DNA of 64,000 nt from Saccharospirillum sp. MSK14-1 (GTDB lineage: Bacteria; Pseudomonadota; Gammaproteobacteria; Pseudomonadales; Natronospirillaceae), in assembly GCF_003054965.1 (NCBI RefSeq), contig NZ_MIES01000026.1:620001-684000 (forward strand), written 5' to 3'. Shown piece after piece: positions 27,740 through 35,905 of the stretch; position 1 is the stretch's first letter; each line of letters opens with the position of its first letter. The translations under genes and the position numbers were made by a program. The notes under the pieces are model-generated. The model was not told the DNA's origin, searched no databases, and saw only the letters and a program-made list of their open reading frames with translations.

Positions 27740-28324
27740 TTAAAGTTTCAGTTCAACTTTCAGCCCCAGAGAGCTGGTGGTGTAAGTGGTGTCGCTGTCA
27801 TCATCATCTTCGGTTTCAGCCATGGTATAAACCGCACCCATTTGCAGGTGCTTGTTGAATTCATAGCCAGCGCCGACGAGGATGCCTTTACCACTGGACT
27901 CAATATCGAAGCTGTTATCTTCCACATTGAAACCGGCCATACCGGCAGTCACTTCAAAGTAGGGTGAGCCTGCGGTTGGACTGGTGTAATGGGTGTAACC
28001 CAGGCCGATCAGTGTGGTCTGCGCGTCTTCAAACTCGATGTTCGTATCTTCCGTTTCATAGTCAAAATCGGAAGAGCGTGCGTGCACGTACAGAGCGTTT
28101 CGATCGTTTAACATAAAGCCCGCTTTCAGAGAGCGCAGCAAGCCGGACGTCGCCTCAGTTTCAACCTCGCCCAGAGAACCATCGGACGTTAAATTATTGG
28201 CGCCAATACCGGCACCGCCAGACAAATAGAGCGGGGTACGATCAGCCAGTGCAATACCGCTAGTTCCTAAAAGAACTGTTGCCAAACCGGCTGTACAAAT
28301 TTTCTGGGTCTTGGTCTGTGTCAT
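27740..28324 (-). CDS. Outer-membrane beta-barrel protein (OmpA-like fold)
   Basis: A 194-residue protein with signal peptide (about 1-28, ending ALAD) and alternating amphipathic strands typical of a small eight-stranded barrel: PLYLSGGAGIG, SLKAGFMLN, ALYVHARSSDF, TTLIGLGYTHY, SPYFEVTAGMAGF, GILVGAGYEF, LQMGAVYTM and a last strand SLGLKVELKL. Acidic loops (DDDDSD) are consistent with a marine lifestyle. The ATG at 28324 has AAGGGA 8 bases upstream; an ATG two codons earlier is too close. A frameshifted paralogue lies upstream. Ligand unknown. Confidence 0.82.
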   Translation of the reverse strand: MTQTKTQKICTAGLATVLLGTSGIALADRTPLYLSGGAGIGANNLTSDGSLGEVETEATSGLLRSLKAGFMLNDRNALYVHARSSDFDYETEDTNIEFEDAQTTLIGLGYTHYTSPTAGSPYFEVTAGMAGFNVEDNSFDIESSGKGILVGAGYEFNKHLQMGAVYTMAETEDDDDSDTTYTTSSLGLKVELKL

Positions 28325-28644
28325 GATCATTATCCCTTTCTGTAGTCTCAATCACTTCGACATGAAGCGATCATGGAGCGAGACGGTACAGACCGAATTA
28401 GGGGGTACACAGTGAAGTAGATCACAGGAAGTCTGAATTAGACGCGGGATGTGATGGGGTTGCCGGTAAAGTTTGCTGACATTACGGACAATAGAATGAC
28501 TGACTACAGTTTCTTTACTGTTTATTGCTTCAGCTTTTGATGCCTATTCGACACTGAAGAGTAGGTGCTATTGATGTATTTCTTAATGATGAGCCATACA
28601 CGCTTAATGGCTGAATCAAAAAATGTGTTTCAAAACATCGATTG
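28325..28644 (-). promoter_or_regulatory. Upstream region of the beta-barrel gene with CRP-like site
   Basis: A 320-base AT-rich spacer with no gene. At 28411-28426 it holds AGTGA-N6-TCACA, one base from the CRP/Vfr consensus TGTGA-N6-TCACA, about 85 bases before the start codon of the barrel gene. Catabolite or Vfr-type control is possible but unproven. Confidence 0.35.
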
Positions 28645-29231
28645 CTACTGGATCTTAAGCTCAAATTTGACAGCGACAGTCACGTGATGAAGATCCCAAT
28701 TTGAACGGTCATTGCTATAGTTATAGTAGTTTTCCAGTGTCACCCCTGCCTGCATAAAATTATTGAACTCGTATCCAGCTCCGACTAAAAAGTACTGCCC
28801 TGGGCAGCTTGCATAAAAGGAGAATTGTTGTTGCTTGTGCTTGCTGATTCGATTGCAACGAAAGCTGCTCTACCAATACTTGCTTCTATATAAGGGGAGC
28901 CGATAGTTGGGTTGGCAAAGTAGGTATATCCTAAACCGCTGAATCCTGTAAATGCTGCGAACTCATCTCTTGATGAGGTTTCCTGGAAACTAAAAAGTGA
29001 GTTTTGGAAGTGTAGATAGACGGCATGTTGATGGCTAATGATGCCACCTAGCTTTAGCTGAAAGGCTCCGCCCCAACTGGCATCCAAATCAACATTTTCT
29101 TCTTCGTTAACGTAAATTAGTTTGTTTCCCCCAAGACCAAAGCCGGCGCTTAAGAGAATTCCGTCGCGGTCAGCATAGGCAAGTCCAGAGGTCATCAGGA
29201 TCGCTACAGCAACCAAGATTTTTTTTCTCAT
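28645..29231 (-). pseudogene. Frameshifted paralogue of the beta-barrel protein
   Basis: The first frame starts at 29231 (MRKKILVAVAILMTSGLAYADRD) and stops at 28785 after SPFMQAAQGSTF. The neighbouring minus-strand frame then continues the family sequence: QYFLVGAGYEFNNFMQAG, ending VAVKFELKIQ at a TAG at 28645-28647, matching GILVGAGYEFNKHLQMG and GLKVELKL of the intact copy. The whole span is 587 bases, one short of a 195-codon frame, and the intact paralogue has 194 residues, so a one-base deletion explains it. The region is AT-rich (about 40 percent GC in a sampled block). A sequencing error or programmed slippage cannot be excluded. Confidence 0.8.
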
Positions 29232-29351
29232 AGGGATTTCCAGAAATATACAATTCGGGGTGAATTGAATGCAGTTACAAAGTTATAAGAAAAAATATGT
29301 GTCAGCAATCATTGACGATTTGATAAGTGTCATATCTGTCCGCCATCGGTG

Positions 29352-30014
29352 TCAGGCGGACAGAATAAAGTTCTCCAGCATTTCCTTGCCACCCTCGGTC
29401 GCAAACGATTCAGGATGAAACTGAATGCCGTGGATCGGGTAGTCGCGATGTTGCACACCCATCAATTCGAAGTCGCCGGCTTGTTGCAATGCACTGCGAT
29501 CCTCAAACTGATCTGCTGTTAAATCACCAACCGCAGCGGTCACTCGTAAACATTCGGGCAAAGATGCTGCTTCTGCAATCAACGAGTGATAGCGCATTAC
29601 CGCCAGCTGGTCGGGGACATTTGCAAAAACCGATTCGCCGGCATGAGTCACCGGGCTGATTTTGCCGTGCATAGGCAGCGGGGCGAGCACCACTTTGCCG
29701 CCGAAGCAATGCACGATGCCTTGCATGCCTAAACAGACTCCCAGCAGTGGAATCGTTGGACCCAGTTCGGTAATCACTGAAGCACAAACACCAAAATATT
29801 TTTCGTCATCCGGTGAACCCGGCCCGGGAGAAATTATGATGCGGTCCGGATTCAGGTCACGCACTTCGGCCAGGCTGATTTCATCATTGCGCTTAACCAG
29901 CACTTCGAACGCATCCAGCCGACCACGACGCTTCGCCGTGGAGAGAATTTCACCGATGTATTGATACAGATTGTAGGTGAAGGAGTCGTAGTTATCGATG
30001 ATCAAAACCTTCAT
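29352..30014 (-). CDS. trpG: Anthranilate synthase component II (glutamine amidotransferase)
   Basis: A 220-residue class I amidotransferase: MKVLIIDNYDSFTYNLYQYI, the oxyanion region IISPGPGSPDD, nucleophile LLGVCLGMQG, and HGIQFHPESFATEGG. It supplies ammonia for anthranilate synthesis. Its ATG overlaps the trpE stop codon by 4 bases. PabA-type use in folate synthesis cannot be fully excluded, but linkage to trpR and trpE argues for tryptophan. Longer than typical TrpG (about 190-200) through an insert near residues 24-36. Confidence 0.9.
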   Translation of the reverse strand: MKVLIIDNYDSFTYNLYQYIGEILSTAKRRGRLDAFEVLVKRNDEISLAEVRDLNPDRIIISPGPGSPDDEKYFGVCASVITELGPTIPLLGVCLGMQGIVHCFGGKVVLAPLPMHGKISPVTHAGESVFANVPDQLAVMRYHSLIAEAASLPECLRVTAAVGDLTADQFEDRSALQQAGDFELMGVQHRDYPIHGIQFHPESFATEGGKEMLENFILSA

Positions 30015-31402
30015 TCGAGTTCTCCTTCCATAAAAGGCGCCAACGCCATTCGGGTGCCGGCAAATTTGCGGCGAATTTCTTCGTATTCATCTTCAGCATT
30101 GCTGTCGTAAACATTGCCGCCACAGGTCTGAACATAGGCACGGCTGCCATTGGCAAATACGGTGCGAATTGGAATGGCAAAGGTGCAGTCGCCGTTAAAC
30201 GAGAAATGTCCTACGCCGCCGCCGTAAGGTCCGCGGCCGTCGGTTTCCAGCTCGTCGATGATTTTCATGGCTTCAATTTTAGGCGCACCGGTTAAAGTGC
30301 CGGCTGGGAAGTTGCTGGCGAGCGCGCTGAACATATCCTCGTCTTCATCAATGATGCCGACGATCTCGCTGGCAATATGTTGTACATGGCTGAAGCGTTT
30401 GATGTCCATTAGCGAACGGACTTTAACCGTGCCAAAGCGAGCAACGCGACCGATGTCATTGCGGTGCAGGTCAACGATCATATTGTGCTCGGCAATTTCT
30501 TTCGGATCGTTTAACAAGGTCCTTGCAAACTGGGTGTCTTCCTGTTCGGTTTCGCCGCGCTTAGTGGTGCCGGCCAATGGAAAAGTCTCCATTTCACCCT
30601 GGCGCAGTCGGAACAGCATTTCAGGGCTGGCGCCGATGAGTTTCTGTTCGCCAAATTTCACATAGTACATTTGCGGAGAGGGATTCACCTCACGCAGTTT
30701 CTCGTAAATATTGATGGTGTCGCCATCAAGTTTTAGGCGTTTTTTGAAACCGACTTCGCATTGGAAAATTTTGCCATTGATGATGTCGTTCTTAACTTTC
30801 GCAACGGCTTTGGCGTGTTCGGACTGGCTCATGGTGTCGCCTTCGAACTCGATCCGCAGTGGTCCATTGCCTTCATAATCGGTGTCGATTAAGGCCTCGA
30901 GAAAACCGATGCGACTATCGCCGTAATGAAAGTAGATAACCTCACCGGTCATCTTGTCGAGAATTAAGCCGTCTTTATAAAGGCCAAAGCGGAAGGTATC
31001 GAAATCGTCGTTGTGTTTTAGCGACAGGCTGGGTTCAAAATACTGCATGGCATCGTAACCCAGATAGCCCGTCAGGCCACCCGCGTAGCGCCGAGAGATT
31101 ATGTTCTGCGGCATGATGTCGCGCAGTAACTGGTAGGGGTTGTCGCTGTCGTAGTCTTGGCGCTGACCGTCACGCTCTTCAATGGTCAGTGTTCTGCCGT
31201 TGGCGTAGATCACAAATTCCGGATCGAAACCGATGGTTGAGTAGCGTGAGATATGGCTGTCTTCACCCAGGGATTCGAGCATGTAACAAATGTCGAATCG
31301 CTTTTCTAACTTCTTGAACAATTCAAAAAAATCGCAGTCAGCTGCCAGCTTCACATAGTGAGGTTTGCGCGGCAGCCGAAACGGTTGAGGGCGCTCGGAC
31401 AT
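30011..31402 (-). CDS. trpE: Anthranilate synthase component I
   Basis: A 463-residue chorismate-utilising enzyme. It shows YMLESLGEDSHISRYSTIGFD (the LLES-type tryptophan feedback motif), FQCEVGFKKRL, NPSPQMYYVKFG, IGASPEML, PLAGTTKRG, AEHNMIVDLHRNDIGRV and NFPAGTLTGAPKIEAM, covering the chorismate and Mg2+ sites. It makes anthranilate with TrpG. It follows trpR after 22 bases and overlaps trpG, forming a trpR-trpE-trpG operon. AGGA lies about 9 bases before the ATG. PabB is an alternative, made less likely by the context. Confidence 0.9.
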   Translation of the reverse strand: MSERPQPFRLPRKPHYVKLAADCDFFELFKKLEKRFDICYMLESLGEDSHISRYSTIGFDPEFVIYANGRTLTIEERDGQRQDYDSDNPYQLLRDIMPQNIISRRYAGGLTGYLGYDAMQYFEPSLSLKHNDDFDTFRFGLYKDGLILDKMTGEVIYFHYGDSRIGFLEALIDTDYEGNGPLRIEFEGDTMSQSEHAKAVAKVKNDIINGKIFQCEVGFKKRLKLDGDTINIYEKLREVNPSPQMYYVKFGEQKLIGASPEMLFRLRQGEMETFPLAGTTKRGETEQEDTQFARTLLNDPKEIAEHNMIVDLHRNDIGRVARFGTVKVRSLMDIKRFSHVQHIASEIVGIIDEDEDMFSALASNFPAGTLTGAPKIEAMKIIDELETDGRGPYGGGVGHFSFNGDCTFAIPIRTVFANGSRAYVQTCGGNVYDSNAEDEYEEIRRKFAGTRMALAPFMEGELE

Positions 31403-31424
31403 AATGGGAATTCCTGGTCTGTGT

Positions 31425-31673
31425 TCAGTGAGTGTCGTCGTTCAGCGCGCGGGCGCCGCGAGAGACAGTGGCGATGCCGACACCCAGTGTTTCGGCAATC
31501 TTGCGTTGAGGCACACCGGCGCGCAGCATTTTGAAGATCTGCAGTCGTTTGCTGATCTCAATGTATTCTGCCGGTGTAAGCAGACTGTCCAGGGCCGCGT
31601 CCAGAGATTGGGCGTCATCGATGGCCAGCAAGTGCTCCAGCAGCTCGGCTTTGTAGTCAGTGGATGTACTCAT
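31425..31673 (-). CDS. trpR: Trp operon repressor TrpR
   Basis: An 82-residue TrpR-family repressor (E. coli TrpR has 108). It aligns along LLTPAEYIEISKRLQIFKML, then the HTH GVPQRKIAETLGVGIATVSR. With tryptophan bound it would repress its targets. It heads the operon with trpE and trpG. A TrpR operator with the correct geometry covers its start codon, and no ribosome-binding site precedes the ATG, suggesting an autoregulated, nearly leaderless message. Confidence 0.92.
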   Translation of the reverse strand: MSTSTDYKAELLEHLLAIDDAQSLDAALDSLLTPAEYIEISKRLQIFKMLRAGVPQRKIAETLGVGIATVSRGARALNDDTH

Positions 31674-31709
31674 GTACTAGTACGATATTTATTTTGGCCG
31701 CGCTGTCAA
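31666..31709 (-). promoter_or_regulatory. trpR promoter with overlapping TrpR operator
   Basis: On the minus strand a perfect -35 TTGACA (31704-31709) and TATCGT (31682-31687) are 16 bases apart. Directly downstream, GTACT-N8-AGTAC (31666-31683), containing ACTAGT, matches the half-site sequence and spacing of the E. coli trp operator. It overlaps both the -10 element and the trpR ATG (31671-31673). The expected transcript start is only a few bases before the ATG. Confidence 0.85.
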
Positions 31710-31735
31710 GCACTGAGTTTTTTGGGCCTAGCCGA

Positions 31736-32185
31736 TCAGTCTTGGTGGCGACGGAAAATGAGTTTATGAGAGAGGGTGTAGTTGAAGCACATGCCGGCCA
31801 CGCCACCGAGCCAAACGCCCAAAAGCGGCAGCCAGAAATCCCAAAAGGCTGGCAGCTGCAGGTGGTGCCCGATCACCAGCACCAGGCTGAAAACGCCATA
31901 GTTGATGAGTCCACCCGTGGAGTGGACACCGTAATAATGCGCCAGCTCGACCGACAGACGATGGACTCGTCGATGATTGTGAAAGGTGAAATGTCGGTTC
32001 AGGAAATAGCCGGTGGTCATGGCGCAAAAATAAGAGCACAGGCGCGAGAAGAAGACGTTCCACCCCAAACCTTCGTGTAAGGCGTAGAGCCCACCGGCGT
32101 CGATGATCGAGATGGTGCTGGCGACCAGAGCGTAACGGGTAAAGGTGACGGCATGATGAGTGGAATGCCGCAGACGATTCAGCAT
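31736..32185 (-). CDS. GtrA family membrane protein
   Basis: A protein of about 149 residues with four predicted membrane helices, including FTRYALVASTISIIDAGGLYAL, LCSYFCAMTTGYFLNRHFTF and LLGVWLGGVAGMCFNYTLSHKLIF, matching GtrA, a family linked to bactoprenol-glucose flipping and cell-surface glycan modification. The start at 32185 gives normal length; a 33-codon extension to 32284 would run the start almost into the terminator at 32296-32324 and is unlikely. No strong ribosome-binding site is visible. No glycosyltransferase is adjacent. Confidence 0.78.
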   Translation of the reverse strand: MLNRLRHSTHHAVTFTRYALVASTISIIDAGGLYALHEGLGWNVFFSRLCSYFCAMTTGYFLNRHFTFHNHRRVHRLSVELAHYYGVHSTGGLINYGVFSLVLVIGHHLQLPAFWDFWLPLLGVWLGGVAGMCFNYTLSHKLIFRRHQD

Positions 32186-32295
32186 GGCAGCATCGAAAAC
32201 AGGACAACAGTGGCGCACTCTACCGGTAACCGGCGAAGCTGACCAGTATCGATCACTGGCCTTAAGTTTATCGACGGTGGCCATCGGCGAACATC

Positions 32296-32324
32296 AAAAA
32301 GCCTCCAGGCGTAACGCTGGAGGC
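32296..32324 (-). terminator. Rho-independent terminator on the minus strand
   Basis: GCCTCCAG / CTGGAGGC stem with an 8-base loop, followed on the minus strand by five T residues (32296-32300). It lies about 25 bases past the end of a short minus-strand frame, implying that something upstream is transcribed leftward. Confidence 0.8.
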
Positions 32325-32348
32325 TTGTCACCTGAACCGAAGTTCAAG

Positions 32349-32468
32349 TCAGTCGGCCGCGGTCTGGTTCTGAGCCTGATTCATCAGAAGTTCCCGCAGG
32401 TCATTGCGGATGGACTCAGGCTCACCGCGGATGTCAGCTGCCGAATCAGTGTGATATCGATCAGCCAA
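32349..32468 (-). CDS. Possible small protein or gene remnant before a terminator
   Basis: A minus-strand frame ends with TGA at 32349-32351. Read from a TTG at 32466-32468 it gives 39 residues: LADRYHTDSAADIRGEPESI, then RNDLRELLMNQAQNQTAAD. The charged, helix-like composition and the terminator just downstream argue for coding. No ribosome-binding site or ATG supports the start, and the frame is closed by a stop about 20 codons further upstream, so it may be the 3' remnant of a broken gene. Confidence 0.35.
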   Translation of the reverse strand: MADRYHTDSAADIRGEPESIRNDLRELLMNQAQNQTAAD

Positions 32469-32761
32469 GACGGCGTTGTTGGATGCACCAAGCGGTCGGG
32501 TATAGGAGACAGAGAGGAAGGGATGTCATCCGTTGCGTTAGAGCATCCTTGAGCTGAGGTTACAAACCTGCGAGTTTGCAGCTGAGAAGATTAGTGAAAG
32601 CGCTGGTTTTTGCCCGTTTTAATATGTCAAAACTGAGTAGTGATGTGAACTGCATCACCTATCTAAACCGCTTGAGCCGGGGATAGGCCTGCGATCAACC
32701 GACCGATGCGCGGCAAAACTGGAAAGCAATCATGCCGACTCAACGAACAGGACCATCCACT
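32469..32761. promoter_or_regulatory. Upstream region of the cupin gene with CRP-like site
   Basis: No gene recognised. At 32644-32659 it holds TGTGA-N6-TCACC, one base from the CRP/Vfr consensus, inside a wider inverted repeat GTGATG / CATCAC. It lies about 100 bases before the cupin start codon. Confidence 0.4.
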
Positions 32762-33166
32762 ATGGCCGCGAATCCTTACAGTTTTGACCAGACCGCCGTC
32801 CGTCTGGGCGTCGATGCCCGTGCCGAAACACTGGCGCTGGATGAACACTTCTGGCCGCGATTAATGAGTGGCGAGCTGGGTGATTTTCACCATGAATTTT
32901 TGATCACCCAGGCCCGATCAATAGGGCGCTGGTCGCAGGCTGAGATGCACCCCTGCGGTGAAGAGATTGTCTGTTTGCTCGACGGTGCCGTGGATTTTGT
33001 TCTGCAACACAGCAACGGCGATGAAACGATTACCTTGCGTGAGCCCGGGGCCTTTGTTGTCGTTCCGCGTGGCGTTTGGCATTACGCAGAATCCAGCGAG
33101 GCGTGTCGGCTGCTGTTTATCACGGCCGGTGAAAACACCCAGCATCGGCCGGCACCTCAAGAGTGA
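32762..33166 (+). CDS. Single-domain cupin protein
   Basis: A 134-residue protein with a small beta-barrel cupin domain: metal motif 1 around SQAEMHPCGEEIVCLLDG and motif 2 in PGAFVVVPRGVWHYAE. Substrate unknown; such proteins bind metal and act as sugar or ChrR-like sensors or small oxygenases. AGGA lies 9 bases before this ATG; an ATG 10 codons upstream lacks a site. A CRP-like element precedes it. Confidence 0.8.
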   Translation: MAANPYSFDQTAVRLGVDARAETLALDEHFWPRLMSGELGDFHHEFLITQARSIGRWSQAEMHPCGEEIVCLLDGAVDFVLQHSNGDETITLREPGAFVVVPRGVWHYAESSEACRLLFITAGENTQHRPAPQE

Positions 33167-33194
33167 ACGCCGCTGGGTTAGCGGCCGCGTTCAC
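33163..33194. terminator. Hairpin shared by two convergent genes
   Basis: GTGAACGCCGC and GCGGCCGCGTTCAC pair with one bulge. The cupin stop codon (33164-33166) lies in the left arm and the stop codon of the MipA gene (33178-33180) lies in the loop. No T run, so its role in termination is uncertain. Confidence 0.4.
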
Positions 33195-33954
33195 CCAGCC
33201 ACTGATAACTGACGCTGAACACCATCACCTGACGGTCACGATCATTGAGGATCTCAGTGGCCGGACTGTCGGCCGCATCCCCGAAATAGCGGCTGTAGCT
33301 GTACACCACAACGGCCGACCAACGTGGCTTGAACTGATAGACCGAAACCACGCCAAGACTGGCGTCCTGCCAGCCAGCATCGGCATCAAAGGGTTGTGTG
33401 CCGGCGCGATTGGCCTGGGTCGCGTCGAGTGAGAAAAAACGATCAGCGTAGTCGTCACCAAAATAGCTGAGGCTGGCATTGCTGATCAGCGTCCAGCGTT
33501 CTGTGGCCGGTAAGACCCAACCGAGTTTGATTTGGCCATAAGGCGACTCATGCCCTCCCGGCCAAGTGGTCACGGCTTCAGCGCCGGCGGTAATCACACC
33601 CGGTAGTGGCACGCCGATGACACGCCAGGGAATGCCGCTGCCTACGGACACGCCCATCTCGGCTGACGCGGGGATGTCCGGGAGGTTGGCTTCATCGCGG
33701 CCACCGCTGTAACGCAGCAACGGTCCCAGACTGACTAAACGGCTCGGTACCAGATCTGCACTGATCCCAGGCCCCTGAGAGGAAACCGAATATCCCCCCG
33801 CTTGATAGCGAAAGGAGGGCGCCGGAAAAACCTGCCAATCGTCGTCGTTATCCAGTGGAGGCAAAATGGCCGCGCCCAGACCCACGGATAAATCGGCGGC
33901 CGCAACGCTGCCCACCCACAAACACACACTCATCAAACACAGTCGAACGACCAC
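33178..33954 (-). CDS. MipA/OmpV family outer-membrane protein
   Basis: About 258 residues with signal peptide (LCLMSVCLWVGSVAAAD) and beta-barrel strands typical of MipA/OmpV: SVGLGAAILPP, RYQAGGYSVSSQG, GISADLVPSRL, GQIKLGWVLP, LISNASLSYFGDDYADRFF, and a late SAVVVYSYSRYFGDAADSP. Members are scaffold or porin-like proteins of unknown exact role. The start is one of two consecutive GTG codons behind AGGAG; the second (33954) has better spacing. Confidence 0.82.
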   Translation of the reverse strand: MVVRLCLMSVCLWVGSVAAADLSVGLGAAILPPLDNDDDWQVFPAPSFRYQAGGYSVSSQGPGISADLVPSRLVSLGPLLRYSGGRDEANLPDIPASAEMGVSVGSGIPWRVIGVPLPGVITAGAEAVTTWPGGHESPYGQIKLGWVLPATERWTLISNASLSYFGDDYADRFFSLDATQANRAGTQPFDADAGWQDASLGVVSVYQFKPRWSAVVVYSYSRYFGDAADSPATEILNDRDRQVMVFSVSYQWLGERGR

Positions 33955-34212
33955 CACAGATCTCCTGGTGCACTCTTGAATAGGCAGTGGCTGCCTCGGG
34001 AAAACAGCCACTTTATCATAACGGTATGGCGCGACGATGACCGTTTGTCGCGCGCATGGCGCGTCCGTCGCGCCGCCCGGCGTATGGGCGGGAATCCGTT
34101 ACCTGTTGAAGGGCGGTGACAGCCGGTCGTCATCGCCAAGCCAGCGGTTATACGGAGGTTGTCGGTTCATCGGTTTACCGGATCAGCCAATGGTTTGCCG
34201 GCGAAGACTGCG

Positions 34213-34878
34213 TCACTGTGAATCGTTCACTGTGTGAGGTTGTGGCTTCGTTTCGCCCAACAGTTGTTGCAGATAACCCAAGAGCAACTGTTTCAGCTCA
34301 ACGCGCAAAGCGGCCACATTTTCCGGGGTGGGTTCGTGGCCAGTAAGCAAGGTTTGCATGGGTCCAATCAGGCAGGTGGTGACGACAAAGACCGCCATCG
34401 ATTGCGCTTCAAGAGAGGCCTTTCGCGAGGCCAGCATATTATGGATTGCCCTGGCGCAGCGTTCCGTGGTTTGGGCCGCCTGTTCATCACGGCCTAACGC
34501 CATGGGCAGCTGATACAGCGCGCGTGATAACCCCACCTGATCGAGTTTTGCATCCATAAAACCATCCACCAGCTGTGCCGCCATGGTGGCGGTGTCCTGA
34601 CCTTTACCAGCGATGCAGGCTTGCTCCATAGCCTCACCAATATGGTCAAGATGGCGCCCCATCACCGCCGCCAATAACGCTTCTTTGTTTGGGAAATACT
34701 GATACAGGCTGCCCACTGACACACCGGCGCGTTCGGCCACGCGCGTGGTCGTCAGGCGCGAATATCCATCGCGCAGTAAAACCTGAACGGTGGCATCGAA
34801 AATCACCGTCAGTGTGTGTGCAGAACGCGCCTGAACCGGCAGTTTTCGGGCTTTCAGCTGGGGTGGGGTTGCGCTCAT
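34213..34878 (-). CDS. TetR family transcriptional regulator
   Basis: A 221-residue regulator with N-terminal TetR HTH (residues about 20-70: ATVQVLLRDGYSRLTTTRVA, GVSVGSLYQYFPNKEALL) and a variable ligand domain. It is divergent from a short-chain dehydrogenase gene 75 bases away, the probable target. The intergenic region contains palindromes suited to TetR binding. Ligand unknown. Confidence 0.88.
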   Translation of the reverse strand: MSATPPQLKARKLPVQARSAHTLTVIFDATVQVLLRDGYSRLTTTRVAERAGVSVGSLYQYFPNKEALLAAVMGRHLDHIGEAMEQACIAGKGQDTATMAAQLVDGFMDAKLDQVGLSRALYQLPMALGRDEQAAQTTERCARAIHNMLASRKASLEAQSMAVFVVTTCLIGPMQTLLTGHEPTPENVAALRVELKQLLLGYLQQLLGETKPQPHTVNDSQ

Positions 34879-34897
34879 GGAATGCGAATTTAAAAGC

Positions 34898-34924
34898 TGA
34901 AGGATGCTTCATATTATGACGTCA
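34898..34924. promoter_or_regulatory. Candidate TetR operator between tetR and SDR genes
   Basis: TGAAG / CTTCA with a 4-base centre (34898-34911) is followed by the perfect 8-bp palindrome TGACGTCA (34917-34924). Position between divergent genes suggests control of both. Inference only. Confidence 0.4.
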
Positions 34925-34953
34925 CCTGCTCAGCAACAAGGCATACCTTGATC

Positions 34954-35877
34954 ATGACAACCTATCTGATTACCGGCGCGACCTCCGGCCTGGGGCGACA
35001 GCTCGCTGAACAGCTGCTGCCTGAGGCCAGTGAATTAATTTTGCCCGTGCGCGATGTGGACCGTGGACAACAACTGGTGCTTGAACTGCAGAGCAAAGGC
35101 GCAGCGCGCATTAGCACGCCGGAACTCGATTTGGCGTCTTTGCCATCGGTCACCGACTTTTTGGCGCAAGCCGAAACGAATCTGCCCGCGCTGGATGGTG
35201 TGATGTTCAATGCGGGTATTCAGGCATCGGGTCAATTGCATCGTACGGAGGATGGCTTGGAAAGTACCTTCGCGGTGAATCACCTGGCCCATCATCAGTT
35301 GTATCAGGGATTGGTCAGTCACCTTAAAACCGGTGCGCGTATCGGTTGGACCAGCAGTGGCACCCACGACATTAACAATCGCACCGCACGGCAAGCGGGG
35401 TTTCGGGGGGCTTCCGGAACCGCCGTTAAAGACGTAGCGATCGGCGATTACCCCAACCTGGACGGTGCCGCGGCCTGCCGGGCGGCGTATGCAACGTCCA
35501 AGCTGTATAACCTGATGTCGGCCCGTCACTTCGCCGCACGGGATTCGCACCGGCATTACTTTTCATTTGATCCAGGGCTGATGCCCGGTACGGGCCTTGC
35601 CCGTGAGCACGGAGCCGTCGCTCGATGGGCCTGGAAATGGGTGATGCCATCGTTGGCACGGCTGGGTGTGTTTGCTGACAGCAACACGGCGCAACGCTCC
35701 GGTGCGTTGCTGGCGGGCTATCTCAGCGGCGCTGAACCGCTCCCCAATCCCGGGGCTTATATGCACTGGAGTGGCCGGGAATTATCGCCTTGGTTTCCTG
35801 TTGAGGAAGTGTCATTAAGCGCCGATTTATTTGCCACCAGTGACGCTTTACTGGCGCAGTTGAATGGGGCAACTTAA
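34954..35877 (+). CDS. Short-chain dehydrogenase/reductase
   Basis: A 307-residue SDR of the light-dependent protochlorophyllide reductase/retinol dehydrogenase-like type. N-terminal cofactor motif TGATSGLG, FNAGIQASG (NNAG-like), a WTSSGTHD serine and the YATSK active site. It would use NAD(P)H to reduce a carbonyl; substrate unknown. ATG at 34954; a TTG two codons upstream is an alternative. Probably controlled by the divergent TetR gene. Confidence 0.86.
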   Translation: MTTYLITGATSGLGRQLAEQLLPEASELILPVRDVDRGQQLVLELQSKGAARISTPELDLASLPSVTDFLAQAETNLPALDGVMFNAGIQASGQLHRTEDGLESTFAVNHLAHHQLYQGLVSHLKTGARIGWTSSGTHDINNRTARQAGFRGASGTAVKDVAIGDYPNLDGAAACRAAYATSKLYNLMSARHFAARDSHRHYFSFDPGLMPGTGLAREHGAVARWAWKWVMPSLARLGVFADSNTAQRSGALLAGYLSGAEPLPNPGAYMHWSGRELSPWFPVEEVSLSADLFATSDALLAQLNGAT

Positions 35878-35905
35878 CGGTTGGTCGCTTGCTTAGGAAC
35901 AGCCG

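Noticed and set aside
28315-28338. Fur-box-like GATAATGAT at the start of the beta-barrel gene
   Set aside because: Only one half of the palindrome is present and it overlaps the ribosome-binding region and start codon; match is too weak.
28573-28686. 37-codon plus-strand frame in the spacer next to the OMP pseudogene
   Set aside because: No ribosome-binding site and it overlaps the 3' end of the pseudogene.
32160-32552. 130-residue plus-strand open frame
   Set aside because: It runs across the minus-strand terminator and the start of the GtrA gene, lacks a ribosome-binding site and has a composition like a shadow frame.
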